A program made the translations under genes and the position numbers. From DATGHS01 sp035307785 (GTDB lineage: Bacteria > Planctomycetota > Planctomycetia > Gemmatales > Gemmataceae): a stretch of DNA of 64,000 bases. The notes beneath the pieces were generated by a model. The model was not told where the DNA came from. It worked only from the letters and a program-made list of their open reading frames with translations, and did no database searches. Numbering within the stretch: position 1 is the first letter of the stretch; every line of letters starts with the position of its first letter. The stretch lies in contig DATGHS010000023.1 in assembly GCA_035307785.1 (NCBI GenBank), forward strand, positions 1 to 64,000, read 5' to 3'. Positions 40,228 to 49,300 of the stretch are shown here, one piece after another.

Positions 40228-42018
40228 ATGGATATCCCTGGAAAGATGGCGGCCAAAACCACCGGCGAAACCAGCTTCAGCAACAAAATGCTCTTCTGGG
40301 CAAGCTTCTTTACCCTCATCGCCGCGGGCATCGGCTTTTCGATGCGCAACGCTATCGTCAAGGATTGGGGCGGGCAATTCGGTTTCACCCAGAGTGAGCT
40401 GGGTTCCATCAATGGCGGCGGCTTGTTCGGCTTCGGCATGACCATCATCGTGTTGAGCTTCGTGGCCGACTGGATCGGTTACGGCCGACTGATGCTTTTG
40501 GCGTTTGTGCTGTACATCGCGTCGGCCGTGGTGACTTTTGCGGCGGGTTTTGCCTTCACCAAATACGGCAAGGACGGTGCTTACTACTGCCTGTTCATCG
40601 GTGCCTGGTTGTTCTCGTTGGCCAATGGAACATGCGAAACCGTGATTAACCCCCTTACCGCCACTCTCTTCCCCAAAAACAAGACGCATTGGCTCAATAT
40701 TCTGCATGCGGGTTGGCCAGGCGGCTTGATCCTGGGCGCCGTGCTGCGATTAGTGCTGAACAAGGTCCCTGGACTTCATTGGGAGTACAAGCTGGCTACC
40801 TATCTGGCGCCGGTGTTGTTGTTTGGCGTTATGATGCTGGGTCGCACATTTCCGAAGTCTGAGGCCAAGGTGCAAGGAGTGAGCATTCGGAGCATGATGG
40901 GGGAAGTGGGTTTCTTCGGTATGGCCGTGGTCGTCTTCTTTCTGGGGCTACTGTTGAGTTCGGTCATTCTCCCGCTGATTCCGAAGTCGTGGGTGGAAAT
41001 TTCGCAGTCAACAAACTGGGCGATTAGCTGGGGCATTGCGATTGCCGTGTGGCTGGTGTATGCGGTCATATCGGGATTCAAGCTTGGCCATCTCGTTTTA
41101 ACTTGTCTCTACTTGTTGCACGCTCTGGTCGGCTACGTGGAGCTAGGGACTGACAGCTGGATTATTAATATCGGCGATACCGTTCTGAAGAACGAAGATT
41201 ACGCCTTGTATGCTTTCATCTGGACCAATCTGCTCATGTTCGGCTTGCGCTTTTTCGCGGGTCCGATCGTTCACAAAATCTCGCCACTCGGCCTGTTGTT
41301 CTTCAGCGCCGTGTTGGGAACAACGGGTCTACTTTTGTTCAGCCAGTCATTCGTGGATAAGTTTTGGATATGGATGATGGTTAGCACGATCTTTGCCATG
41401 GGCAAGACGTTTTACTGGCCGACGGTGCTGGGCGTAATCTCCGAGCGCTTCCCGAAGGGTGGGGCGTTGGCGCTGGGCTTCAGCGGTGGCATCGGCATGC
41501 TTTCGGCTGGCCTGCTTGGCAGCCCCGGCATCGGCTACAAGCAGGATTATTTCTCGGTGCAACGAGTCGAAAAGGAATCCGCTTCCACCTACATCCGTTA
41601 CGAGGCGAGAAACGACCAGGGACAACCCGATGTAAAGGGCTTCCCGTTGGTTTCCGACCTAGTGCCGGAACGAGTGCCTAAGGTGGCCGGTCTCGATAAT
41701 GCCAAAATGAAAATAGTCGACGACTATGCTGCCGCTCGAGCCGCCGGCAAAGAAGGCGCAGCCGACTCCGTCACGGCAGATCTCGATCCCAAGATGAGGA
41801 AATGGTGGGATGAGCAGGGCAGGCCAAATTACCAGCTGGATAAGCCATTGCTGGACGACGCCCGATTGTATGGCAAGAGAACGGCCTTGCTATATACCGC
41901 AGCGGTCCCGGCCACGATGGCGGTTGGTTTCCTGCTCCTGTGGCTCTACTTCATCTTCACGGGCGGCTACAAGCAAGTGCACTTGGATGAGGAGCCGGCA
42001 GCCCCGGCGGAATACTAG
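40228..42018 (+). CDS. MFS transporter with large loop near the C-terminus
   Basis: The 596-residue product is a major-facilitator-type protein with about 12 membrane segments; the N-terminal half has GGGLFGFGMTIIVLSFVADWIGYGRLML, the characteristic loop between helices two and three. Before the last membrane helix there is a soluble insertion of about 120 residues (residues about 440-555, with EKESASTYIRYEARNDQ and DPKMRKWWDEQGRPNYQL). The family's usual length is about 400-450 residues. Substrate is not evident. A later ATG at 40246 is possible. The product has no close operon partner. Confidence 0.85.
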   Translation: MDIPGKMAAKTTGETSFSNKMLFWASFFTLIAAGIGFSMRNAIVKDWGGQFGFTQSELGSINGGGLFGFGMTIIVLSFVADWIGYGRLMLLAFVLYIASAVVTFAAGFAFTKYGKDGAYYCLFIGAWLFSLANGTCETVINPLTATLFPKNKTHWLNILHAGWPGGLILGAVLRLVLNKVPGLHWEYKLATYLAPVLLFGVMMLGRTFPKSEAKVQGVSIRSMMGEVGFFGMAVVVFFLGLLLSSVILPLIPKSWVEISQSTNWAISWGIAIAVWLVYAVISGFKLGHLVLTCLYLLHALVGYVELGTDSWIINIGDTVLKNEDYALYAFIWTNLLMFGLRFFAGPIVHKISPLGLLFFSAVLGTTGLLLFSQSFVDKFWIWMMVSTIFAMGKTFYWPTVLGVISERFPKGGALALGFSGGIGMLSAGLLGSPGIGYKQDYFSVQRVEKESASTYIRYEARNDQGQPDVKGFPLVSDLVPERVPKVAGLDNAKMKIVDDYAAARAAGKEGAADSVTADLDPKMRKWWDEQGRPNYQLDKPLLDDARLYGKRTALLYTAAVPATMAVGFLLLWLYFIFTGGYKQVHLDEEPAAPAEY

Positions 42019-42026
42019 CGACGAGC

Positions 42027-42058
42027 GCCGCTTGCGGCGTTGCAACGCCGCAAGCGGC
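42027..42058. repeat. 32-base perfect palindrome
   Basis: GCCGCTTGCGGCGTTG is followed directly by its reverse complement, just after the MFS stop and 20 bases before the MBL hydrolase start. A partial copy of one arm occurs at 54729-54744. It may act as a terminator hairpin. Confidence 0.85.
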
Positions 42059-42078
42059 CCAGCCGCTACAATACACGC

Positions 42079-42855
42079 ATGGAGCGCACCTTCACTTTCC
42101 TCGGCACGGGAACTTCCGTGGGCGTGCCGGTGATTGGCTGCAATTGTGCCGTGTGCCAGTCGCCGAATCCGCGCAATCATCGCTATCGCTGTTCCGCGCT
42201 GATTCACACGCCGCGCGGCAACATCCTTATCGACACGACGCCGGAATTGCGCCTGCAACTGCTGCGCGAGCGCGTTCCGGTTGCGCACGCCGTTTTGTAC
42301 ACGCACTACCATGCTGATCACCTGATGGGGCTCGACGATTTGCGCTTGTTTCCGCGCTACCTAGGCCATGCGTTGCCGATCTATTGCACGGAAGAGACCG
42401 AACAGGTTATTCGTCGAGCGTTCCCGTATGCTTTCCAGGCCGAAACGGCGCATTTGCCCTTTGGAGCAATTCCACGGCTGGTTTTTTGCACGATTGCAAA
42501 CGAGCCATTCGAGGTGCTGGGCGAGCAGATCACGCCGATTCCGCTTCAACATGCCTGGTTCAGCGTGTTGGGCTTCCGCATCGGGAACCTGGCCTACTGC
42601 ACCGATTTGAACGAGATTCCGGAAACGAGCCTGCCCCTCTTGCAGGGCCTGGACGTGCTCATCCTCGATTGTCTGCGGCCCAAACCGCACCCGGCGCACT
42701 TGAGTTTGGAGCAAGCGCTCGGCCTGATCGAGCGCTTGAAGCCAAAGAAAGCCTGGCTGACGCACATGGCCCACGAACTCGACTACGAAATCGTCAACCC
42801 TACTTTGCCGGCCAACGTGCAGATGGCATATGATGGACTGAAATTAGTGTTCTAG
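42079..42855 (+). CDS. MBL-fold metallo-hydrolase (PhnP-like)
   Basis: The 258-residue product has the metallo-beta-lactamase core: FLGTGTSVGVPVIGCNCAVCQSPNPRNHRYR near the N-terminus, the metal-binding THYHADHLMGLDDLR and a later HMAHELDY. The CNCAVC segment at about residues 21-26 may form a zinc site as in PhnP-like phosphodiesterases. Such proteins cleave cyclic phosphodiesters or related compounds; the actual substrate is unknown. ATG 42079 is used. The gene is followed by a double palindrome. Confidence 0.88.
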   Translation: MERTFTFLGTGTSVGVPVIGCNCAVCQSPNPRNHRYRCSALIHTPRGNILIDTTPELRLQLLRERVPVAHAVLYTHYHADHLMGLDDLRLFPRYLGHALPIYCTEETEQVIRRAFPYAFQAETAHLPFGAIPRLVFCTIANEPFEVLGEQITPIPLQHAWFSVLGFRIGNLAYCTDLNEIPETSLPLLQGLDVLILDCLRPKPHPAHLSLEQALGLIERLKPKKAWLTHMAHELDYEIVNPTLPANVQMAYDGLKLVF

Positions 42856-42896
42856 TCTTTGCCGTTTACGGGATAGAACGGGTTGCAAAGCTGTAG

Positions 42897-42945
42897 TCGC
42901 AGGCTAAAGCCTGCGACGGCATCCGCAGGCTAAAGCCTGCGGCTA
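42897..42945. repeat. tandem pair of GCAGGCTAAAGCCTGC palindromes
   Basis: Two copies of GCAGGCTAAAGCCTGCG at about 42899-42915 and 42925-42942 lie in tandem within the same gap. GTAG and CTAC ends also pair with each other, so an outer stem can form around both. It lies between the MBL hydrolase and the pyrophosphorylase gene. Confidence 0.85.
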
Positions 42946-42988
42946 CAATCGCGGCGGTTTTGACGCCGCTTCGTAGCGGGCACGCATC

Positions 42989-44362
42989 ATGGAACTACAC
43001 GAACGGTTGCGGCATCACCAGCAGGATCATCTCCTCTTCGTAGCGGAGCAGCTGCAAGCACAAGAGCGCCAGCGTTTTTTCGAGCAACTTGCGGAACTGG
43101 ATTTCCAGCTTCTGAAAGAACTTTACGGTCGCCGGCATCACCAAAAAACCCTGCCCGATCTCGCGCGCATTCAGCCATTGCCGGTGCAACCGGCTAATGC
43201 CCATGCGGCGGTCGCCTTGCCGCTGGGCGAAGAAGCGCTGCATCGCGGTGACGTGGCGGTACTCATGGTGGCCGGCGGTCAGGGCACCCGGTTGCGCTGC
43301 GACCAGCCAAAGGGCATGTTCGAAATTGGCCCGGTGTCGAACAAGACGCTCTTCCAGATTCACGCGGAGAAGGTGTTGGCCCGCAATCGCCGGCATGCCA
43401 CGCGCATTCCGTTTCTGATCATGACCAGCCGGGCCACGCATGCGGAAACGGTAGATTTTTTCGGCCGTCAGCATTTCTTCGGCCTGCGCGAAGACGATGT
43501 CTATTTCTTCAGCCAGGGCGCCATGCCGGCGCTCGATCTCGCTACGGGCCGGTTGCTGCTCGAAGCGCCGGGTCGGCTGGCGCTCAGCCCCGATGGCCAT
43601 GGCGGCACCTTGGCGGCATTGCATAGCGCAGGATTGTTTGACATCTTGCGCAACCGGGGCGTGCGGCACATCTTCTATTTCCAGGTCGATAATCCGCTCG
43701 TGAAAGTGGCCGACCCGCTTTTCCTCGGCCAACACATTCACGCGCGCGCAGAAGTCTCGTCGAAAGTCACGCCCAAGCTCAGCCCGAAAGACAAGGTCGG
43801 CAACTTCGTGCTCTCCGATGGCCGCTGCACCATGATCGAGTACATTCATTTGCCGGCAGAACTGGCAGCTAAGCAAGACGCCGGCGGGCAGTTGTTGTTC
43901 CGGGCCGGCAATCCTGCCATCCATGTGTTCAACCTCGAATTCCTGGAACGGCAGCACGAGCACAAGAACCCGTTGCCGTTTCACCTGGCGCACAAGAAGC
44001 TCAAGCATTGGTGCCATGAAGCCAAGACCATGGTGGAGCCGGAAAAGGAAAACGCGCTCAAGTTCGAGAAGTTCATATTCGACGTGCTACCGCGAGCCGA
44101 ACGCTGGCTGGCCGTCGAAACCACGCATCGAGAGGAATTTGCACCGCTGAAGAACATGACCGGGCCGGATTCGCCGGATACCGTTCGCAAGGCGATGAGC
44201 GATCTGCACGCCGATTGGCTGGAACAGGCCGGCGTGAGCGTGCCGCACCGCGAGCGGCATGCGGTAGAGATCAGTCCGCTATTTGCGCTGGATGCGGAAG
44301 AGTTGGCGGAGCGGATTATTACGAACTGGACGGTGCCGGGGTCGATGTATTTGACGAAATAA
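42989..44362 (+). CDS. UDPGP-family nucleotidyltransferase (UTP-dependent sugar-1-phosphate uridylyltransferase)
   Basis: The 457-residue product has the UAP1/UGP2-like core: VAVLMVAGGQGTRLRCDQPKGMFEIG (nucleotide loop at about residues 89-115), IPFLIMTSRATHAET, LALSPDGHGGTLAAL and FYFQVDNPLVKVADP. This family makes UDP-sugars, such as UDP-GlcNAc, UDP-GalNAc or UDP-glucose, from UTP. The N-terminal helix bundle is present. The exact sugar is uncertain, but the motif set resembles UDP-N-acetylhexosamine pyrophosphorylases more than bacterial GalU. It is separated from the next gene by a complex palindrome. Confidence 0.9.
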   Translation: MELHERLRHHQQDHLLFVAEQLQAQERQRFFEQLAELDFQLLKELYGRRHHQKTLPDLARIQPLPVQPANAHAAVALPLGEEALHRGDVAVLMVAGGQGTRLRCDQPKGMFEIGPVSNKTLFQIHAEKVLARNRRHATRIPFLIMTSRATHAETVDFFGRQHFFGLREDDVYFFSQGAMPALDLATGRLLLEAPGRLALSPDGHGGTLAALHSAGLFDILRNRGVRHIFYFQVDNPLVKVADPLFLGQHIHARAEVSSKVTPKLSPKDKVGNFVLSDGRCTMIEYIHLPAELAAKQDAGGQLLFRAGNPAIHVFNLEFLERQHEHKNPLPFHLAHKKLKHWCHEAKTMVEPEKENALKFEKFIFDVLPRAERWLAVETTHREEFAPLKNMTGPDSPDTVRKAMSDLHADWLEQAGVSVPHRERHAVEISPLFALDAEELAERIITNWTVPGSMYLTK

Positions 44363-44440
44363 TGCTGGGCTGAATTTCACATAGAGCCTAATGATCTTTG
44401 ACAAATTGCTTGGACTCTTGGCCGGAGCATGGAGTCGCCT

Positions 44441-44657
44441 GTACCCCGAAGGGGTTCTATATCACAGCCCAGGGTTGCCGCGTTAGCGGCTACCCTGGGG
44501 AGTGGTAGCCAACCCAAATCCTACCCCGAAGGGGTTGCGTCCGGAGCTGCGGCCTTCGATGGAACCCCTTCGGGGTACCTTGCCGGTCGGCTTGTTGGCC
44601 CAGGGTAGCCGCTACGCGGCAGGCCTGGGCTGTGTAATGGAACGCCTTCGGCGTACC
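44441..44657. repeat. compound palindromic intergenic element, second copy of the architecture
   Basis: Outer arms carry GTACCCCGAAGGGGTTC and GAACGCCTTCGGCGTACC-like ends. CAGCCCAGGGTTGCCGCGTT is mirrored by GCTACGCGGCAGGCCTGGGC, and inner TACCCCGAAGGGGTT is mirrored by AACCCCTTCGGGGTA. It folds into nested hairpins like the block at 6922-7096. It fills most of the gap before the mannose pyrophosphorylase gene. Confidence 0.8.
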
Positions 44658-44732
44658 AACCGTCTCCAGCAAAGACCAAGTAATTTGTCAAAGTTCGTTG
44701 GGGTCTATAGGACCTATGGGACTTATCGAGAG

Positions 44733-45812
44733 ATGCTCCACGCAATGATCATGGCCGGCGGTGGGGGAACGCGGTTCTGGCCTCGGAGCCGGCAAGCGCG
44801 GCCGAAGCAGTTTCTCACGCTGGCTGGCGAGCGCACACTGCTCCAGGCGACGTATGATCGCGTCGAAATGGCCGTGCCGCCGGAGCGAGCCTGGGTCATA
44901 ACCGGTGCGGCATACCAGGAAGAGACGCGCCGGCAATTGCCGCAATTACCGGCCAATCACATCGTGGGTGAACCATGTGGCCGCGACACCGCGGCCTGTG
45001 TGGGCCTTGGAGCGGCACTGATTCACAAGAGCGATCCACACGCGGCTATGATCGTCTTGCCCGCCGACCATAACATCGAGCCGGCGCAAGTATTCGGCAA
45101 ATCGCTGCAAGTTGCCGGACAATTGGCAGAGGAATTCCCCAACGCTCTCATTACTTTTGGAACGAAACCGACACGTGCGGAAACCGGCTACGGTTACATT
45201 CAGCGCGGGGAATTGCTGGGGCAGCGCCAGGGGTTGACAGTTCACCGTGTCCAGAAATTCCGCGAGAAACCGAACGCGGAAACGGCCAGGCAATACTTCG
45301 CCAGCGGCGCGTATTACTGGAACAGCGGCATTTTCTGTGGCAAGGCCGTGGTCTTTCTGGAACAGCTGCGCAAGCACAAGCCGGGAATTCATGAAGCGGT
45401 TACGCGCATTGCCGACGCTTGGGGATTGTCACAACAGGATTCGGTGTTTGCCAAAGAGTATTCGGACATTGAGAAAATTAGCATCGATTACGCGGTTCTG
45501 GAGCGCGCGCCGCAAGTGCTCGTGATGGAAGCGCCGTACAACTGGGACGATGTGGGCAGCTGGCTTGCCCTTGAGAGACTACAGCCTCAAGATGCGCAGC
45601 ACAACACGGTACAGGCCTCTCATATTGGCATCGACACGAGCCAGTGCGTAATCGTCGGCGAACCCGGTAAGCTGATCGCGACGCTGGGGATAAGTAATCT
45701 CGTCATCGTGCAAGACGGCGATTGCGTGCTTATTGCCGACCGAAGCCAGGAAGGAAAAATTCGGCAGCTGGTCGAGCAGCTGCGCAAGGATGGGCTGGAG
45801 AAGTACCTGTGA
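44733..45812 (+). CDS. mannose-1-phosphate guanylyltransferase
   Basis: The 359-residue product begins MLHAMIMAGGGGTRFWPRSR...RPKQFL, the signature of GDP-mannose pyrophosphorylases (ManC/XanB type), which make GDP-mannose from GTP and mannose-1-phosphate. Other motifs are VGEPCGRDTAACVGLGAA, IVLPADHNI, FREKPNAETARQYFASGAYYWNSGIFCG and YNWDDVGSWLAL. Length is that of the single-domain enzyme, without the C-terminal isomerase domain of bifunctional ManC. It shares GTGA with ruvX, whose start lies inside its stop. It is probably involved in making surface polysaccharide or LPS. Confidence 0.93.
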   Translation: MLHAMIMAGGGGTRFWPRSRQARPKQFLTLAGERTLLQATYDRVEMAVPPERAWVITGAAYQEETRRQLPQLPANHIVGEPCGRDTAACVGLGAALIHKSDPHAAMIVLPADHNIEPAQVFGKSLQVAGQLAEEFPNALITFGTKPTRAETGYGYIQRGELLGQRQGLTVHRVQKFREKPNAETARQYFASGAYYWNSGIFCGKAVVFLEQLRKHKPGIHEAVTRIADAWGLSQQDSVFAKEYSDIEKISIDYAVLERAPQVLVMEAPYNWDDVGSWLALERLQPQDAQHNTVQASHIGIDTSQCVIVGEPGKLIATLGISNLVIVQDGDCVLIADRSQEGKIRQLVEQLRKDGLEKYL

Positions 45813-46237
45813 AGCAGCGGACTCGGTTGCTCGGTGTGGACTACGGCACCGTGCGCGTAGGGCTGGCCATAACGGATGAAATGCGCATCATCGCTTCACC
45901 GCTAACGACATACGAACGTGGCAGTGAACATGAAGACGCAGAGTTTTTTCGACGACTGGTCGAGCGCGAAGAAGTCGGCCGGCTCGTTGTGGGCCTGCCA
46001 GTGCACATGAGCGGCGACGAAGGTGGCAAGGCAGCCGAAGCCCGGAGATTCGGCGCCTGGCTCGCCAATGTGACCGGTCTGCCGGTCTCCTACTGGGACG
46101 AACGTTTCACGACGGTCGACGCGGAAGCGCATCTTCGCTCGGCCGGCTTATCTTCGCAGCGACGCAAAGCCCGGCGCGACCGCGTCGCGGCACAAATCTT
46201 GTTACAAGCTTATCTCGAAGCCGGCTGCCCGGAGTGA
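45809..46237 (+). CDS. ruvX: Holliday junction resolvase-like YqgF
   Basis: The 142-residue product begins with GTG at 45809, overlapping the upstream stop (GTGA). It has LLGVDYGTVRVGLAIT, VGLPVHMSGDEGGKAAEARRFG and a C-terminal DAEAHLRSAG with a likely catalytic Asp and Glu. RuvX/YqgF is a predicted RNase-H-like nuclease involved in 16S rRNA maturation or Holliday junction processing. The Shine-Dalgarno sequence GGAGAAG lies within the upstream gene. It is probably translationally coupled to that gene, an unusual pairing of sugar and nucleic acid enzymes. Confidence 0.93.
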   Translation: MKQRTRLLGVDYGTVRVGLAITDEMRIIASPLTTYERGSEHEDAEFFRRLVEREEVGRLVVGLPVHMSGDEGGKAAEARRFGAWLANVTGLPVSYWDERFTTVDAEAHLRSAGLSSQRRKARRDRVAAQILLQAYLEAGCPE

Positions 46238-46245
46238 ATGCTGTG

Positions 46246-46291
46246 AGCCCGCAGCGCCAGCAAGGGCAATCCCTTGCTGGCGCTGCGGGCT
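46246..46291. repeat. REP-like palindrome, copy 5
   Basis: Perfect 21-base arms 46246-46266 and 46271-46291 around a CAAT loop. It has the same core as copy 1 (AGCCCGCAGCGCCAGCAAGG). It follows the ruvX stop and precedes the large unknown gene. Confidence 0.9.
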
Positions 46292-46363
46292 GACGCATTT
46301 TCCCCGTCATTTTCTCATCTGAAATGCTATGGTGGAGTGTGCAATGAGGGCCGGATCCCAGTT

Positions 46364-49300
46364 ATGGCCACGTTACTTTTCGCCGATCTCGAGATGTTGC
46401 GCCAGGCGTTGACGGACGACGTGGTGCCGCCGCCGGTCAGCCGCTCGCCCGCGCAAGGCAGTATCGATTCCCAGGGCCGGGTCTGGCTGCAACCCGCCGT
46501 GCCGCTTTCGGGCCCTGCCATTTTGGGCTTGCAGCGCCTTGGCGTACGCCTTTCCGATTTCGAGCCAGAGAACGGTTTGTCACTTCGCTGTTGGCAGCAA
46601 TTAATTCCGTTGCAACGGCAACCGGCCGCCGCCGCCGATGTAGCGTTGCTGATCGAAATGCCAGCCGCGCGCATGCCGGCGCTGGCGGCAGAACTCCGGC
46701 GTTTGGGATCCACGGGCCTGGAGTTCCGCTGGTGGCAACAGCCGCAAGATCGCACTCCTCCGCGCGTTGGCGATTTCGCGGCCATCTTCGACCAGCATCA
46801 CTACGAGGCCGGGCCTTTTGGCCAGGCCATGTTGTTCTTGCCGGCCGCCGCACCGAAATCTTCCCTGCCACCCGACGACGATCGCGTCCTGCTGCGACTT
46901 CCATCGGCGCCGGTGCCGATTCGCTTGCGGATTGCCCAAGGTGAGCTAATCGCTTACTGGGAGCAGGCCCCGAGTATCTGGGTCGAGGCCAACTTCGCAC
47001 ATCCCCAGGTTGAGCAGATCGAACTGCCGACCGGGCAGATCGCGCTGCTTCGGCACAATCAACCGTGGGTGTTTCTCGCGGCTTTGCCATTCTTTCCCGA
47101 GCTAACCGCGATTCCGTTGCCGCCGGTTTCAATTGATTCGAAATCCTCCGAATGTGCCAACAAGCAACCGGTGACTCTGTCGTTAAAGCTCGAAGAGTAC
47201 GCCGATGTGTCGGCTCCGGAGCTATGGGTCGTGCATGAACGGCCCCTGGAGCAATTAGCCGATTGGGTGCAATCGGCCGGCGAGTCGCTGCTCGGGCGGT
47301 TGGAGTTTGCGCTTGCCGAGCCACGGGGCCGGTCCGTTTTGTTGCTGCGGGTGAAGCCGTCCAAGCAGCCGCCGCCGGTATTGACATTCGCCGGCCTGGC
47401 CTGCCGGTCCTATTTGCACTTGCCGAACCTGTATGGTCCGTGCGGTATGCGGCTGGCGCCGCCGCTGCGCAGTGACATCGTGCGGCAGCACCTGGCGGCC
47501 GATGATCAGCGCGTATACGCTCTTCTGCCGGCGCCGGACGGCGGCTTTGTCCCAGTGAGCATTCCCGAGTCAGCATTTCAGCCACTTGCACGATGGGTCG
47601 AGCATCGCGTGCCGCAACGTCGGCGTGGCTGGACCGGAGTGGTCGGAGAACAGACTCGGATGCCGGCCTGCTTCACGATCAAGGAAGAAGGCGTGGACAA
47701 GGCGCAGGGCGTGCCGCAGCCTGCCATCACCGCAGAACCTGGTTCGGCAAGTGAGCCGCCAGCGGAAAAGCAAGTGCCTCGTCACCAAACCAAGAGCGGC
47801 CTCATCGAGCGGCTCAAGAACTTGTTCCGCCCGCCGGCGCCGGTTCCGCCGCAAGCGGAAGTAGCACCGCGCCTGCTCGACGAAGCAATTCAGCGGGCTT
47901 TGCCAGACGATACAGTCGGCATGGCGGTTCACCAAGCGCCAACCAATAGTATGCAAGCCCGGCGACTGGAGTTGGAGCGCCAATTGTTGGAGTGTGTGGG
48001 TAGCAAATCGCGCAGCGCGGCCACATCACTCTGGCCGGAACTCGCAGCCATATGCACGCAGACGGGCCGGCACGCCGATGCCGCGATTTGCTGGCTCAAT
48101 GCGATCTGGGAACACGAGACGCCGCCAGCCATTTGGTATCGCGGCTGGCTGCAAGCAGAAAAGCAGGCCGGTCGGCTTCTTTGCGATGAAACCGAGTTAT
48201 CGCAGTTGTTGGAAGCCACGCCGTCGCCGGCATCGGCACGGCTGTTGGCAGCGGTCGTGATGTGGCAGGCTCGGCATGGCCCGCCGGCTGAACTGCGGAA
48301 TCTTGCCGGCCGTATTCGGCATGTTCTGAACGAGCACGAAGCATGGCTACCCCTGCGTGCGGCCTGGCTCGCGCAAAAAACACTGGCCCAACTCTCGGGC
48401 AGCGATGAATTGGCGCTGCGGCGTTGCCGCGATCGCTTGTATCACCGCTTGGGGCCACGGGGGTTGAATCTCGAGCAAGATGTTCCGTCATTTCTCCGCT
48501 TCGGCGAGGGCCAGGCAGGAGGCCGCGGCCAGACGGTTCGCGACTGGCTCCCGCACTTGCGCGATACGATCCAACGCTGGCACGGCCGACTCGTTCGCAA
48601 CCGCCCCGCCGATTATGTGCCGGTTCTGCCGTATCCCGACCAACAAGGCGCCTGCACACGCGCCTACATCGACCTGATGCTGGCCTGGGGCATGGCCAGG
48701 CTGGGCGAGGAGAATTCCTGCCGGCATTTGTGGACGAAGAGCCGCGAAGTCTTGGAGCGTTTCGAAGATCGCGAACACCGCTTTTTGCTCAAGGCGTTCG
48801 GCCAGCGGATTGCGCAAACGCTGGACGGCAAATCAAGACCTGCGTTTGGGAACGAAGATTTGGATGCCGATCTGGAAACCTGGCAATCTGAATTGGCCGA
48901 CGAACGACTGGTGCTGGCCAGGTATCGCGTAGATGCCCTGCGCCAGCAAAGCCGCATTCTGCAACCCAAGCCGTTACAAGGCGGGCCCTGCAACGATCCG
49001 TGCGAGAGCGGCCTGCCCGACCTGGCGCACTTGGGCGACGCTGACGAACTGGTGCACCGAGCTCGGGAGTTGTTGGTCCGCATGCCGGACCAGGGCGTGG
49101 AACAACAACGAGTGCTCGATTCCCTGTTCCGGCTGGCGCCGCGGCTCGACAATGCATTCGCACGAGACTTGCTCCAACAGGCGGATTACCGCGAAAAAAA
49201 CGGCGTTGATCCGCTCTTCCAGGTGCTCCGCTGGGAGCAGAAATTGCTGCTGGCTACCCAATTCGGTCTTAAAGAAGTTGTTAGTGAACAAGTCGGTCGA

